Assembly: GCA_003694225.1 (NCBI GenBank)
Contig: RFKT01000099.1
Coordinates: 1-10,415 of the forward strand
Reading direction: 5' to 3'
DNA length: 10,415 nucleotides
Source of the DNA: Candidatus Dadabacteria bacterium
GTDB lineage: Bacteria > Bdellovibrionota_C > UBA2361 > J135
Within the stretch, counting starts at the first letter, position 1. The number at the start of each line of letters is the position of its first letter. This document shows positions 1-9,631 of this stretch, piece after piece. The position numbers and the translations under genes were made by a program. The notes beneath the pieces were generated by a model. The model saw only the letters and a program-made list of their open reading frames with translations. It ran no database searches and was not told the origin of the DNA.

Positions 1-3000
1 CTGGCTTTCCTTTTTTGCTCAATATCTCCTGGTTTTTAGCATGAACCTTCCATCTTTCTACATGATCACCTATTAGAAAATCGCTGTCTCCAGGATCCGT
101 TATAACAACCCTCTTTAGCATCTGCCTAACTATAACCTCCATATGCTTATCATTGATCCTAACACCCTGCAAACGGTATATCTCCTGGATCTCATTTACT
201 AAGAATGCGGCGAGGGATTGAAGTCCCTCTATACGCAATATATCGTGCGGATTGCTGGCTCCATCGGTAAGCGCTTCTCCGGCCTTTACCTCATCGCCCT
301 CTTGAACAGCAACATGCTTTGTCTTAGATATGAGGTACTCAACAGGTTCCCCATATTCCGGAGTAACTATTATCTTCCTCTTACCTCTCTGATCCTCACC
401 AAAGCTTACCACACCGTCAACATCGGCTACGATGGAAGGATCCTTGGGCTTCCTAGCCTCAAAAAGCTCAACCACCCGGGGCAAGCCGCCTGTAATATCC
501 TTTGTTTTTGTGGTCTCACGCTCTCTCTTTGCTATTACATCCCCTGCATCTATGTCAGCATTGTGCTCAACGGCAATCCTAACTCCCACCGGAAGATTAT
601 ACACCCTTGTCTGCCCGTCTTCTCCGTGGATTACTATACGAGGCTTCAGATCTGCAGCCTTGTCTTTGGCCTCAACTATCTCATTCTCCACAAATCCGGT
701 TCTCTCGTCAGTCTTCTCCTCCATCGTAAGCTCATTTATGTCCTGCCATTCTACTCTTCCTGCAATGTCCGAAAGAATCGGTATAGTAAAAGGATCCCAT
801 TCGGCTATCATTTGATCTGCGTTTACCTCTTCTCCCTCCTTGACTCTTAACCGAGCGCCATAGACCAAGGGATGCCTTTCCCTTTCACGCTGATCAACGG
901 GGTCGATGACAACCACCTCAGCCTTTCGGCTCATAACCACCTGCGTGCCATCCTTCCTTGAAACAAGCTTTGCATTCTCAAACTTAATTACCCCTGGGAA
1001 CCTAGCTTCAAGGGAGGTTTGCTCAGCGCGCCCTGTTACAGCTCCACCGATGTGGAAGGTTCTCATCGTAAGCTGCGTTCCGGGCTCGCCGATAGACTGT
1101 GCTGCAACAACACCTACAGCCTCTCCAATGTTAACAAGATGGCCTCTCGCAAGATCCCTTCCATAACACAAACAGCACACTCCCCTCTTTGAATCGCACG
1201 TTAAAACCGACCGAATAAGGACGCTGTCAAGGCCTGCTTCCGTGATAATTGCGCATTTTTCCTCATCTATCTCTTCATTCCGGCGCACAAGCACCTCGTT
1301 GGTAATTGGATCCGTTACATCTTCTAAGGCTACCCTGCCCAAGATACGGTTGGCTAAAGATTCTATCTCCTCACCGCCCTCAGTAAGAGCTGTTACTTCA
1401 ACTCCTTCAGCCGTTCCGCAATCATACTCAGTAACAATCACATCCTGAGCAACATCAACCAAACGCCGGGTGAGATAACCTGAATTAGCAGTTTTAAGCG
1501 CAGTATCTGCTAAACCTTTCCGCGCGCCGTGTGTTGAAACAAAGTATTGAAGTACCGTAAGGCCTTCTCTAAAATTTGCCTTGATAGGCTCTTCTATAAT
1601 TGAGCCGTCAGGCCTAGCCATTAATCCCCTCATCCCGGCAAGCTGTCTGATCTGCTGGTTAGACCCCCTAGCGCCGGAATCTGCCATCATGTAAACAGAG
1701 TTAAAGGAAGGCGCAACCTTTACCTCACCGGATTTTTCATCCTTAAACTCTTGGGTTGATAGCCCCCTCATCATGTCTTCTGCAATCCTGTCGGCAACAT
1801 CAGACCATATATCAATCACCTTGTTGTAACGCTCTCCAGCAGTAATTAACCCTTCTTGGTACTGAGAGTCTATCTCCTGAGCTTTCTTATCTGCTTCTTC
1901 AAGCAGCTTCTGCTTTGTCTCAGGGATTTCCATATCCCCAACACCGATGGAAATGCCGGCCAACGTGGCAAATTTATATCCAACATCCTTAAGCCGATCT
2001 GCCAAGATAACCGTGGCCTTGTTTCCAGCTTTCCTAAACGACTCATCTATAAGGGCTGCTATCTCCTTTTTCTTCATCAAACCGTTAAATCTATCAAATG
2101 GAAGCACCTTAGGAAGAGCCTCGTACAACAAAACCCTTCCAGCCGTTGTATTGTACATCTGTCCTTCAATCCTGCACCTTATCGCAGCCTGAAGCGATAG
2201 TTGCTTTAACTCCCAAGCTATCCTCACCTCATCAGGAGAAGAAAATACCTTCCCTTCTCCCTTAGCAAAGGGACGCTCTCGCGTCATATAATAAAGCCCA
2301 AGCACTATATCTTGAGAGGGAACAATAATAGGCTTACCATGAGCAGGACCAAGCACATTGTTTGTTGACATCATCAAGACCCGGCTTTCTACCTGAGCCT
2401 CTACAGAAAGCGGCACATGGACGGCCATTTGATCGCCGTCAAAATCCGCATTAAACGCAGTACAAACCAATGGATGGAGCTGGATAGCCTTCCCTTCCAC
2501 CAAGAGAGGCTCAAACGCCTGAATCCCCAGTCTGTGAAGGGTTGGAGCCCGGTTCAAAAGAACAGGATGTTCCTTAATGACTTCATCTAAAATATCCCAA
2601 ACAACAGGTTTTCCCTTTTCCACCATCTTCTTGGCGCTCTTTATGGTGGTTACATACCCGCGCTCTTCGAGCTTGTTGTATATAAACGGCTTAAACAGCT
2701 CTAAAGCCATCTTTTTAGGAAGGCCACACTGATGAAGCCTTAGTTCTGGACCTATTACAATGACTGACCGGCCGGAATAGTCGACCCTCTTACCAAGGAG
2801 GTTCTGCCGGAATCTTCCCGTTTTCCCCTTAAGCATATTGCTTAAAGACTTGAGCGGCCTCTTATTCGGACCTGTTATGGTTCTTCCCCGCCTTCCGTTA
2901 TCAAAAAGCGCATCAACCGCTTCCTGTAGCATCCGCTTCTCATTGCGTATAATTATATCGGGAGAATTAAGCTCTATAAGCCTCTTAAGCCTGTTATTCC

Positions 3001-3826
3001 TGTTAATAACCCTCCTGTAGAGATCATTCAGATCGCTTGTTGCAAACCTGCCGCCATCAAGAGGCACAAGCGGCCTCAGATCCGGCGGTATCACAGGTAT
3101 CACTGTAAGGATCATCCATTCGGGGCGATTGCCACTGTTGATAAAGCTTCTTACAACCTTAATGCGCTTTATAAGCTTTTTCTTTTTTGCCTCTGAGGTA
3201 ATATCTTTAAGCTGACCTAAGAGCTCTTCATGAAGTTTTTCAAGCTCTATCGCCTCCAGCATCTTTCTTACGGTCTCAGCTCCCATACCTGCTTCAAAGC
3301 GGGAACCAAACTCCCTTCTTGCTTCCCGATATTCCTTCTCAGTCAGAAGATCCCCGACCTCCAAGCCTTCTGCTTCTCCCGGGTCAGTTACGATATAATT
3401 TTCAAAATAAAGGACCTTCTCCAGATCTCTAAGCCCTATATCCAAAATCGTCCCTATCCGGCTTGGAAGACTCTTTAAAAACCATATATGAGCCACAGGG
3501 CAGGCAAGCTTTATATGACCCATGCGTTCCCTTCTTACCTTAGATTGAATAACCTCTACGCCGCACTTTTCACACACAACCCCTCTGTGACGCATACGCT
3601 TGTACTTGCCACAATTACACTCATAGTCTTTTGTAGGGCCAAAGATCTTTGCGCAGAAAAGGCCGTCTCTCTCTGTTTTGAATGTTCTATAATTAATAGT
3701 CTCAGGTTTTGTCACCTCGCCGTGAGACCAGCTCTCTATCTGCTCAGGGCTGGCTATAGAGACCCTAAGTGCATTGAACTTTAGGGGATTTTTGGGCTTT
3801 TCAAACAGGCTAAACAGATCATCCAT
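1..3826 (-). CDS. rpoC: DNA-directed RNA polymerase subunit beta' (3'-truncated by window edge)
   Basis: This is the largest catalytic subunit of RNA polymerase, forming the DNA clamp and the Mg-binding active centre. The start is an ATG at 3826 preceded by a strong GAGAGGTGAG ribosome site, 35 nt after the rpoB stop. I read 1275 codons without a stop before the window ends. The first zinc site is C70, C72, C85 and C88. The catalytic motif NADFDGD begins at N459, so D461, D463 and D465 bind Mg. The bridge helix lies near residues 758-793. The second zinc site is C803, C877, C884 and C887. The trigger loop contains M921, R922 and H925. An SI3-type insert of about 180-190 residues follows it (roughly 932-1110), before the DITGGLP motif at 1110. 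The last visible residues match E. coli about residue 1285, so some 120-130 C-terminal residues lie outside. Identification is certain. Confidence 0.99.
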   Translation of the reverse strand, partial: MDDLFSLFEKPKNPLKFNALRVSIASPEQIESWSHGEVTKPETINYRTFKTERDGLFCAKIFGPTKDYECNCGKYKRMRHRGVVCEKCGVEVIQSKVRRERMGHIKLACPVAHIWFLKSLPSRIGTILDIGLRDLEKVLYFENYIVTDPGEAEGLEVGDLLTEKEYREARREFGSRFEAGMGAETVRKMLEAIELEKLHEELLGQLKDITSEAKKKKLIKRIKVVRSFINSGNRPEWMILTVIPVIPPDLRPLVPLDGGRFATSDLNDLYRRVINRNNRLKRLIELNSPDIIIRNEKRMLQEAVDALFDNGRRGRTITGPNKRPLKSLSNMLKGKTGRFRQNLLGKRVDYSGRSVIVIGPELRLHQCGLPKKMALELFKPFIYNKLEERGYVTTIKSAKKMVEKGKPVVWDILDEVIKEHPVLLNRAPTLHRLGIQAFEPLLVEGKAIQLHPLVCTAFNADFDGDQMAVHVPLSVEAQVESRVLMMSTNNVLGPAHGKPIIVPSQDIVLGLYYMTRERPFAKGEGKVFSSPDEVRIAWELKQLSLQAAIRCRIEGQMYNTTAGRVLLYEALPKVLPFDRFNGLMKKKEIAALIDESFRKAGNKATVILADRLKDVGYKFATLAGISIGVGDMEIPETKQKLLEEADKKAQEIDSQYQEGLITAGERYNKVIDIWSDVADRIAEDMMRGLSTQEFKDEKSGEVKVAPSFNSVYMMADSGARGSNQQIRQLAGMRGLMARPDGSIIEEPIKANFREGLTVLQYFVSTHGARKGLADTALKTANSGYLTRRLVDVAQDVIVTEYDCGTAEGVEVTALTEGGEEIESLANRILGRVALEDVTDPITNEVLVRRNEEIDEEKCAIITEAGLDSVLIRSVLTCDSKRGVCCLCYGRDLARGHLVNIGEAVGVVAAQSIGEPGTQLTMRTFHIGGAVTGRAEQTSLEARFPGVIKFENAKLVSRKDGTQVVMSRKAEVVVIDPVDQRERERHPLVYGARLRVKEGEEVNADQMIAEWDPFTIPILSDIAGRVEWQDINELTMEEKTDERTGFVENEIVEAKDKAADLKPRIVIHGEDGQTRVYNLPVGVRIAVEHNADIDAGDVIAKRERETTKTKDITGGLPRVVELFEARKPKDPSIVADVDGVVSFGEDQRGKRKIIVTPEYGEPVEYLISKTKHVAVQEGDEVKAGEALTDGASNPHDILRIEGLQSLAAFLVNEIQEIYRLQGVRINDKHMEVIVRQMLKRVVITDPGDSDFLIGDHVERWKVHAKNQEILSKKGKP

Positions 3827-3861
3827 ATCTCACCTCTCAAACAAAAATTACAAACCAAAGG

Positions 3862-6800
3862 CTATACATTAGCCGCGGCAGAAGCCTCTTCTTCTTCCTG
3901 CTCTTCTATAAGCTCCACATTAAGGCCCAAGGCCATAAGCTCTTTCATCATTACATTAAACGACTCAGGCAAACCCGGCTCAAGAACATGCTCACCCTTT
4001 ACAATCGCCTCATACATTCGGGTTCTACCCTGCACATCATCAGACTTAACAGTGAGGAATTCCTGAAGCGTATACGCTGCCCCATACGCCTCTAAAGCCC
4101 ATACCTCCATCTCGCCTAGGCGCTGACCTCCAAACTGAGCCTTTCCACCCAAAGGTTGCTGTGTAACAAGAGAATAAGGTCCGATGGATCTCGCGTGGAT
4201 CTTGTCATCAACTAGGTGATCAAGCTTAAGCATATACATGATGCCAACGGTAACTTTTTCAGAGAATCTCTCTCCAGTCCGTCCGTCATAAAGGTACTCC
4301 TGCCCATCTGGAGAGCATCCGGCAACCTCTAAAAGGGCACGGATCTCCTCTTCGCTAGCGCTGTCAAAAACAGGACATCCTACAAAGAGACCGTCCTTCA
4401 ATTTCTTGCCGAGCTCTATAATATCACCGTCTTTGAGACCCTCTACAAATTCAACGATATTATCCCTCCCCTTGTAAGCCCGTTTTAGCAGATCCCGAAT
4501 CTGTCCGGCAGTTTCTTTCTTAAGTTCGGGAGTGCATTCAGGCTTTTCCTTCTCTGTCCTCAAATCAATCACCCTTTCAAGTAATTGTGAGATCTTCCGC
4601 CCTATCATATAACATGCCCACCCAAGATGGGTCTCCAAGATCTGACCAACATTCATCCGCGACGGCACTCCAAGGGGATTGAGCAGGATATCAACCGGCG
4701 TTCCATCAGCTAAGTAAGGCATATCCTCCACAGGCAATACTCTTGAAAGCACGCCTTTGTTGCCGTGCCTCCCTGCCATCTTATCTCCAACCTGAATCTT
4801 CCGCTTTATAGCAACAAAGACCTTAACCATCTTTATGACCCCGGGAGCAAGCTCGTCTCCTTCTTTGAGCCTCTTTATCTTCTCCTGCAAGGCAGCCCTC
4901 TTATTGTTTATCAACTGTCCAGTCCTTACTACTATCTCGCCCACTCTCTCTTGGACTGCCTCATCTCCAACCTGAATATCTCTTAGATACTCAAAGGGGA
5001 CAGAATCAATTACTTCATCAGTCAGCACAGTCCCCTTTGCAAGTATCTCCTTTCTCTTATCATTTATAAGGCGAGCTGTGGTGGTCTTTCCACACAAAAG
5101 ACCCTTGATCTCTGAGAGGGCTGTGTCTTTCAAGATATTCATCTCATCACGCTGATCCTGCTCTATCCTTTCGATCTCCATCTTTTCAAGAGCAAGAGTA
5201 CGCTCATCTTTTTCGGTGCCTTTTCTTGAGAAAACCTGAGCTGAGATAACAGTGCCCTCAACTCCGGGCGGAAGCCTTAAGCTTGTATCCCGCACCTCTC
5301 CCGCTTTTTCACCGAAAATAGCCCTTAAAAGCTTTTCCTCCGGGCTTAACTGCGTCTCGCTTTTCGGAGTAATCTTGCCAACTAGGATATCACCTGGCTT
5401 TACCTCTGCACCCACTCGGATAATGCCGGATTCATCAAGATTCTTAAGAGCATCCTCTCCAATATTAGGAATATCTCTCGTTATCTCTTCCTTGCCGAGC
5501 TTCGTATCACGGGCTATACATTCGAACTCCTCTATATGAATAGATGTAAATATATCCTCCTTTACCACCCTCTCGCTTATCAAAATGGAGTCCTCAAAGT
5601 TGTATCCTCCCCAAGGCATAAAGGCGACCAACACATTTTGGCCGAGGGCAAGCTCCGCCATATCTGTAGATGGGCCGTCAGCTATGACTTCATTTTCCTC
5701 TACGGTCATTCCCGGAACTACTATCGGAATCTGGTTTATGCATGTGTTTTGGTTGGTTCGCCTGTACTTTACAAGGTTGTAAATGTCGACACCCGTATCA
5801 AGGGGGTCATCCGTTGTCTTATCGGCCATAATTACAATTCGAGTTGCATCAACCGATACCACTCTACCAGCTCTCTTCGCAACGACAGCGGCGCCAGAAT
5901 CTCTTGCGACAACAGCCTCCATACCAGTTCCAACAACAGGAGCCTGCGGCTTAAGGCACGGCACAGCCTGCCTCTGCATATTCGACCCCATTAATGCCCT
6001 GTTAGCGTCGTCGTTCTCCAAAAAGGGGATTAGAGATGCGGCAACGCTCACGAGCTGCTTAGGGCTTACATCCATCTTCGTGACCTCTTTGGGGTCAGCG
6101 GTCATATACTCCGTATTCTTCCTGCACGGCACATATGCATCCACGAAACGGCCGTCCTTATCGAGCGCTGTCTGAGACTGAGCTATAACCTCGCGCTCTT
6201 CCTCCATAGCCGACATGTAGATGATATCATCCGTTACTCTATGGGAGCTGTCCACTATCCTATATGGCGTCTCTATGAAACCATAGTCATTGATGCGCGC
6301 GTGAGTTGCCAGCGAAGAGATCAACCCTATATTCGGCCCTTCTGGAGTCTCGATTGGACAGATCCTACCGTAGTGAGTCGGATGAACATCACGCACCTCA
6401 AACCCAGCTCTATCTCTCGTCAATCCGCCCGGTCCCAAAGCAGAGAGCCGCCGCTTATGCGTGATTTCAGAAAGCGGATTTGTCTGATCCATAAATTGAG
6501 AGAGCTGAGACGAGCCGAAGAACTCCTTAATAACAGCAGCAACAGATTTATAGTTAATAAGGTCTTGTGGCACTAGGGTGTCGATATCCTGCATCCCCAT
6601 ACGCTCCTTCACAGCACGCTCAAGGCGAACTAAACCTATTCTGAATTGATTCTCAACAAGTTCGCCTACAGCACGAACACGCCGATTGCCAAGATGGTCA
6701 ATATCATCTACAGAATACCTGACAGGATCTTTTCCTGTCCTAAGCTCAAGTATATATCTTATAGTTTCTTTTATATCCTCTTCTGTTAAGGTTCCCTGCT

Positions 6801-8301
6801 CAACGGGAGGAGGTTCTTTACCCTGCGTGATATAAAGCTTGTAATTAAGCTTTAGCCTTCCAACCGCTGACAGATCGTACCTGTCCGGATTGAAGAAAAG
6901 GTTGCGAAAGGCCGCCTGCGCAGTTTCAGGCCTTGGCGGATCTCCAGGCCTAAGCCTCCTATATATCTCTACAACAGCGCTCTTTGATGGCAAGTTAAGC
7001 ATCCTTGATAAAATATCGTCGTGCTCCGGAGACAACTTATCTGAAACCAATGTCTTCCACATCGATTCCCCAATGTGGTTGTCATCCAAATACAGCACTC
7101 GGATATCCCGGATGCCTTTTTCTCTTATAAGAGATATATTCCCCTGCTCGACAACCTTCCCTTTGGCATTTACCTTGTCAACGGTGAGCTCTTCTCCTGC
7201 ATTAATTATAACTCTCAACTTTGACACGATGTCTTCGATCTCATCATCTGAGAGTTCCCCAAGATAGTTCCCTATCTGATCCATTATCTGGAACCATCCT
7301 ATAAGAATCTCTCCCTCCGAAGCCAACAGCTCTCCTGTTCTTGGGTGCGTTATCTCTTCAACAGCCTCAAGGATAGTTTCAGCCGAGACCATTCCCTCAA
7401 GAGAGCTTGGATTGATCTCAATAGAGCGTATTCGAGCTTCTTTAAGCCTCCTTATTACCGCCCGGTTAAACTTGCCTCCTTTCTTAACCAAAACCTTCCC
7501 GCTTTTATCCTTAATAGTCTTGTATGCCTTCTGCCCTTCAAGTTGATCTGGGACAAATGTCTTAATTACCGCTCCGCTCTTGTCAAACTTTATTGTGTCT
7601 GTCTTGTAATACTCCGCAAGAATCTCTTCTTCCGCCATGCCCAACGCTCGGAGCAGGATTGAAGCGTGTATCTTCCTCCGGCGATCTATCCTTACATAAA
7701 GGATATCTTTCATATCAAATTCAAAATCAAGCCAAGAGCCCCGATACGGTATAACACGAGCTGAATAAAGAAGCTTCCCTGAAGGGTGGCTTTTTCCATT
7801 ATCATGGCCAAAAAATACTCCCGGCGACCTATGAAGCTGGTTGACGACTACTCTTTCAGTTCCGTTAATGACAAATGTTCCCTTTTCAGTCATTAACGGT
7901 ATTTCTCCGAAATAAACGGTGTCTTCTTTGAGGGCGCTTAAGGTTTTTCCACCTGTTTCAGGATTGTTCTCCCACAGGACAAGCTGGATGGTAACCCTAA
8001 GCGGGGCAGCCCAAGTCATGCCCCTGTCTCGGCATTCCTGGACATCATACTTTGGTTCGCCAAGCGTATATGAGACAAACTCTAATGTGGCATTTCCGTT
8101 ATAGTCGCTAATTGGAAAGACTGATTTAAAGACTCTTTGAAGACCTATATCTTCCCTCTTTGCTGGATCAACATTTGCTTGAAGAAACCGATCATACGAT
8201 TTTCTTTGAACCTCAATCAGATGCGGAAGTTTTGCTACCTCCTTTAACCGAGAATAGCTTCTTCTAAGGCGAAAGCTGGGTTTTATATTTTTTGAAGCCA
8301 T
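3862..8301 (-). CDS. rpoB: DNA-directed RNA polymerase subunit beta
   Basis: This is the second catalytic subunit of RNA polymerase; with beta' it forms the DNA channel and binds incoming NTPs. It has 1479 residues, against 1342 in E. coli. The rifampicin pocket spans 596-627, with D605, H615, R618 and S620 all in the wild-type, sensitive state. GYNFEDS (E903, D904) and K1166/K1174 match E. coli E813/D814 and K1065/K1073. A beta-i9-type insert lies at about 1031-1148, and the C-terminal clamp region is well conserved. The beta lobe (about 283-456) is roughly 70 residues longer than in E. coli, and an acidic tail (1466-1473) extends the C-terminus. The ATG at 8301 is the only possible start: an in-frame TAA lies eight codons upstream with no ATG, GTG or TTG between. 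Its ribosome site is poor, at best a GTGAT. Confidence 0.99.
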   Translation of the reverse strand: MASKNIKPSFRLRRSYSRLKEVAKLPHLIEVQRKSYDRFLQANVDPAKREDIGLQRVFKSVFPISDYNGNATLEFVSYTLGEPKYDVQECRDRGMTWAAPLRVTIQLVLWENNPETGGKTLSALKEDTVYFGEIPLMTEKGTFVINGTERVVVNQLHRSPGVFFGHDNGKSHPSGKLLYSARVIPYRGSWLDFEFDMKDILYVRIDRRRKIHASILLRALGMAEEEILAEYYKTDTIKFDKSGAVIKTFVPDQLEGQKAYKTIKDKSGKVLVKKGGKFNRAVIRRLKEARIRSIEINPSSLEGMVSAETILEAVEEITHPRTGELLASEGEILIGWFQIMDQIGNYLGELSDDEIEDIVSKLRVIINAGEELTVDKVNAKGKVVEQGNISLIREKGIRDIRVLYLDDNHIGESMWKTLVSDKLSPEHDDILSRMLNLPSKSAVVEIYRRLRPGDPPRPETAQAAFRNLFFNPDRYDLSAVGRLKLNYKLYITQGKEPPPVEQGTLTEEDIKETIRYILELRTGKDPVRYSVDDIDHLGNRRVRAVGELVENQFRIGLVRLERAVKERMGMQDIDTLVPQDLINYKSVAAVIKEFFGSSQLSQFMDQTNPLSEITHKRRLSALGPGGLTRDRAGFEVRDVHPTHYGRICPIETPEGPNIGLISSLATHARINDYGFIETPYRIVDSSHRVTDDIIYMSAMEEEREVIAQSQTALDKDGRFVDAYVPCRKNTEYMTADPKEVTKMDVSPKQLVSVAASLIPFLENDDANRALMGSNMQRQAVPCLKPQAPVVGTGMEAVVARDSGAAVVAKRAGRVVSVDATRIVIMADKTTDDPLDTGVDIYNLVKYRRTNQNTCINQIPIVVPGMTVEENEVIADGPSTDMAELALGQNVLVAFMPWGGYNFEDSILISERVVKEDIFTSIHIEEFECIARDTKLGKEEITRDIPNIGEDALKNLDESGIIRVGAEVKPGDILVGKITPKSETQLSPEEKLLRAIFGEKAGEVRDTSLRLPPGVEGTVISAQVFSRKGTEKDERTLALEKMEIERIEQDQRDEMNILKDTALSEIKGLLCGKTTTARLINDKRKEILAKGTVLTDEVIDSVPFEYLRDIQVGDEAVQERVGEIVVRTGQLINNKRAALQEKIKRLKEGDELAPGVIKMVKVFVAIKRKIQVGDKMAGRHGNKGVLSRVLPVEDMPYLADGTPVDILLNPLGVPSRMNVGQILETHLGWACYMIGRKISQLLERVIDLRTEKEKPECTPELKKETAGQIRDLLKRAYKGRDNIVEFVEGLKDGDIIELGKKLKDGLFVGCPVFDSASEEEIRALLEVAGCSPDGQEYLYDGRTGERFSEKVTVGIMYMLKLDHLVDDKIHARSIGPYSLVTQQPLGGKAQFGGQRLGEMEVWALEAYGAAYTLQEFLTVKSDDVQGRTRMYEAIVKGEHVLEPGLPESFNVMMKELMALGLNVELIEEQEEEEASAAANV

Positions 8302-8378
8302 AGCCCAATCACTACAAAAAGATTACAATTAATTAAAAGTTAATAACTACGCCGAAAATGCATAGCACCTGCTGTTAC

Positions 8379-8415
8379 AAAAAACAAAAGCGCCCCTTGC
8401 CCTCCAGTGAGCGCC
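8379..8415 (-). terminator. candidate attenuator (hairpin plus T-tract) upstream of rpoB
   Basis: GGCGCTC (8415-8409) can pair with GGGCGCT (8395-8389) using five Watson-Crick pairs and two G-U pairs, around a 13-nt loop. The 3' arm runs straight into TTTTGTTTTTT (8389-8379). That is the layout of a weak intrinsic terminator reading toward rpoB. A partial terminator at this place is known in E. coli, where it lowers rpoBC output relative to L7/L12. The stem is modest, so read-through would be expected, as required for rpoBC expression. Confidence 0.45.
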
Positions 8416-8429
8416 ACTTAACAATTTCC

Positions 8430-8457
8430 CTCCGGCAAATTCACCTCCGAGCCGGAG
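8430..8457 (-). other. mutually exclusive hairpins around a Shine-Dalgarno-like sequence
   Basis: CTCCGGC (8457-8451) pairs perfectly with GCCGGAG (8436-8430) across a 14-nt loop. The same 5' arm can instead form a 5-bp stem, CTCCG with CGGAG (8449-8445), around a GCT triloop. Both cannot exist at once. A strong ribosome-binding-like GGAGGTGA (8448-8441) lies in the loop of the first form and is half buried in the second. The pairings are seen directly; any switching role is inference. Confidence 0.35.
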
Positions 8458-8502
8458 TATATCATCAAGGTATATAGCGGATGCAAAGCTAATAATGTCC
8501 AC

Positions 8503-8531
8503 AAGTTAACCACGCGCCCCTATTTTGTCAA
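8503..8531 (-). promoter_or_regulatory. candidate sigma-70-type promoter for rpoBC
   Basis: A perfect TTGACA (8531-8526) is followed, after exactly 17 nt, by TAACTT (8508-8503), which keeps the two most important bases and the final T of TATAAT. The -35 lies in the loop and inner arm of the GC-rich hairpin. If active, it would start transcripts near 8496 and give rpoBC an internal promoter with a leader of about 195 nt. The -10 match is only three of six, so chance is a real alternative. Confidence 0.3.
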
Positions 8532-8543
8532 TAGAGGGCGCGT
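8512..8543 (-). other. GC-rich hairpin, possible RNA processing or regulatory structure
   Basis: The outer arms ACGCGCCC (8543-8536) and GGGCGCGT (8519-8512) are perfect 8-bp complements. After a single bulged T, the inner arms CTATT and AATAG add 5 bp around a GACAA loop. This is the strongest inverted repeat I found in the window. No T-run follows on either strand, so it is not a simple intrinsic terminator. Its place early in the rplL-rpoB gap fits an RNase III cleavage site, as known for the E. coli gap, or a stabilising 3' end for the rplL message. The structure is seen directly; its function is inferred. Confidence 0.6.
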
Positions 8544-8592
8544 AAACGTTGCAAAAGACCACCAAAAGCTGCGGCTAGCTCCCATAATCCCC

Positions 8593-8976
8593 TTATTTAA
8601 GAGAGACTTTTGCGCCAACCTCTTCGAGCTTCTTTTTAAGCTCGTCAGCTTCACCCTTTTCAACTCCCTCCTTAACAGGTTTTGGCGCAGAGTCTACTAG
8701 CTCCTTTGCCTCTTTAAGGCCGAGCCCGGTGATCTCCCTTACCACCTTAATAACCTTAACCCGCTCGTTGCCAGCATTCTCAAGCACAACTGAAAACTCA
8801 GTTTGCTCTTCAGCCGCCTCTGCTGGTGCTCCTCCAGCTCCCGCTGCAGCAACAGCCACAGGGGCAGCTGCGGTCACTCCGAGCTCTTCCTCAAGCTCCT
8901 GGACGAGCTTTGCCGCCTCCATAAGAGACATATTTTTTATGAAATCCTTCACCTGCTCTGCTGTTACTTCACTCAT
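8593..8976 (-). CDS. rplL: 50S ribosomal protein L7/L12
   Basis: This is the multi-copy stalk protein that recruits translation factors such as EF-Tu and EF-G and stimulates their GTPase activity. It has 127 residues; E. coli has 121. Residues 1-33 form the helical N-terminal domain that dimerises and binds L10. Residues 35-57 are an Ala/Gly/Pro-rich flexible hinge. Residues 58-127 are the globular C-terminal domain with the factor-binding helices, including the conserved [18 protein letters not shown] stretch at 74-91. The ATG at 8976 follows an AAGGAG ribosome site at good spacing. It lies 77 nt after rplJ, a gap in which I see no structure beyond that ribosome site, and it is followed by the long gap before rpoB. 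Confidence 0.99.
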   Translation of the reverse strand: MSEVTAEQVKDFIKNMSLMEAAKLVQELEEELGVTAAAPVAVAAAGAGGAPAEAAEEQTEFSVVLENAGNERVKVIKVVREITGLGLKEAKELVDSAPKPVKEGVEKGEADELKKKLEEVGAKVSLK

Positions 8977-9053
8977 ATCAATTCACTCCTTTATGACAAT
9001 AAACTCAAATTAACATCTCAAACGCAAAAACTTGGACGCCTACAGCTCGACAT

Positions 9054-9605
9054 TTAGCCATTCTCCTTTTCTTCTAGCTTTGTCTTGTAAGCAGACAAAA
9101 GCCTTACAAACTGGCTTGCCGGCGCCTGAAGAAGTTGCACCACCTTAGTCGCAGGGGCATTGAGAAGGCTTAAGAGCTTGCTCAAAGTCTCCTCTCTGCT
9201 CGGCATCTTTGAAAGCTCTTCAATCTGCCCGGCATCAACAAATCCGCCATCGATCCAACCACCCTTTACAGAAAATGTCTCATGCTCCTTTGCAAAGCCT
9301 GCCACAACCTTTGCAGGCGCCACAATCTCTGTGTCGCTTGCTACAAGCATGCTGGGACCGTGAAAAAGTGAGCAAAGCTTTTCCACATCATCCTCGTTGT
9401 TGTCCTTGAATGCATCCCTTGCTGCAAGATTTATAAGGGTATTTTTCACAACCTTGGAATAACCTCCTTTATTTCGCATTTCTTTTTTAAACTGATCCAA
9501 CTCGCTTACTGCAAGCCCTTGATAATCGACGAATATAATGGCTTCTGCCTTTGTTAGCTTCTCCTTTAAGGCTTCTATCTCTTGCTGCTTCTGTTCTCTA
9601 TTCAT
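9054..9605 (-). CDS. rplJ: 50S ribosomal protein L10
   Basis: L10 is the base of the L7/L12 stalk: its N-terminal domain sits on 23S rRNA beside L11, and its C-terminal helix carries the L7/L12 dimers. It has 183 residues, longer than E. coli L10 (165). The N-terminal domain includes the conserved FVDYQGL (25-31) and KVVKNTL (51-57) motifs. The C-terminal helix shows three imperfect 11-residue modules at 141-151, 152-162 and 163-173, two of them ending in AP, which suggests three L7/L12 dimers. The ATG at 9605 lies 26 nt after rplA with only a weak TAAG-type ribosome site, so translation may be partly coupled to rplA. In E. coli, L10 with L7/L12 represses its own mRNA from a long leader, for which there is no room in this gap. 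Confidence 0.99.
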   Translation of the reverse strand: MNREQKQQEIEALKEKLTKAEAIIFVDYQGLAVSELDQFKKEMRNKGGYSKVVKNTLINLAARDAFKDNNEDDVEKLCSLFHGPSMLVASDTEIVAPAKVVAGFAKEHETFSVKGGWIDGGFVDAGQIEELSKMPSREETLSKLLSLLNAPATKVVQLLQAPASQFVRLLSAYKTKLEEKENG

Positions 9606-9631
9606 CTTACTAAGCCTATAATTTAACTTGG

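Larger units (their letters stand above)
8302..8592 (-). promoter_or_regulatory. rplL-rpoB intergenic leader region
   Basis: This 291-nt gap is by far the longest in the operon; the others are 13-77 nt. E. coli has a similar gap here, of about 320 nt, carrying a partial terminator and an RNase III cleavage site that set how much rpoBC is expressed relative to the ribosomal proteins. The size and position suggest the same role. In transcript order the gap shows a long GC-rich hairpin (8543-8512), a promoter-like pair (8531-8503), two competing short hairpins with a Shine-Dalgarno-like sequence (8457-8430), a hairpin plus T-tract (8415-8379), and an AT-rich stretch (about 8346-8306) up to the rpoB start. 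No convincing protein gene lies in it. The regulatory role is inferred from position and from these structures. Confidence 0.55.

Noticed and set aside
218..850. 210-residue plus-strand open frame
   Set aside because: It lies wholly antisense to the conserved SI3 and C-terminal part of rpoC, whose frame is intact. The translation has no recognisable domain and looks like a shadow of codon use in the real gene.
5536..5994. 152-residue plus-strand open frame
   Set aside because: It is antisense to highly conserved rpoB sequence, with no plausible family resemblance or independent promoter.
8302..8345. Possible promoter in the AT-rich stretch before rpoB (TGTAAT as a -10)
   Set aside because: At 17-18 nt upstream there is only GTAGTT or CGTAGT, with no resemblance to a -35, and the AT-richness alone makes TGTAAT-like strings common.
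8340..8363. Seven-codon ATG frame (MHFRRSY) just upstream of rpoB
   Set aside because: It has only a partial AGG ribosome site 4 nt away; a frame this short is expected by chance.
8347..8424. 25-codon TTG-started frame across the attenuator hairpin
   Set aside because: Its GGAGGG site is only 3 nt from the TTG, too close for normal initiation, and the peptide has no recognisable character.
8556..8578. Terminator just after rplL (AGCT arms followed by TTTT)
   Set aside because: The stem is only 4 bp and AGCT is self-complementary, so the pairing is likely chance.
8977..9053. Possible regulatory element in the 77-nt rplJ-rplL gap
   Set aside because: I found no stem longer than 3 bp, only a short TTGAG direct repeat and the rplL ribosome site.
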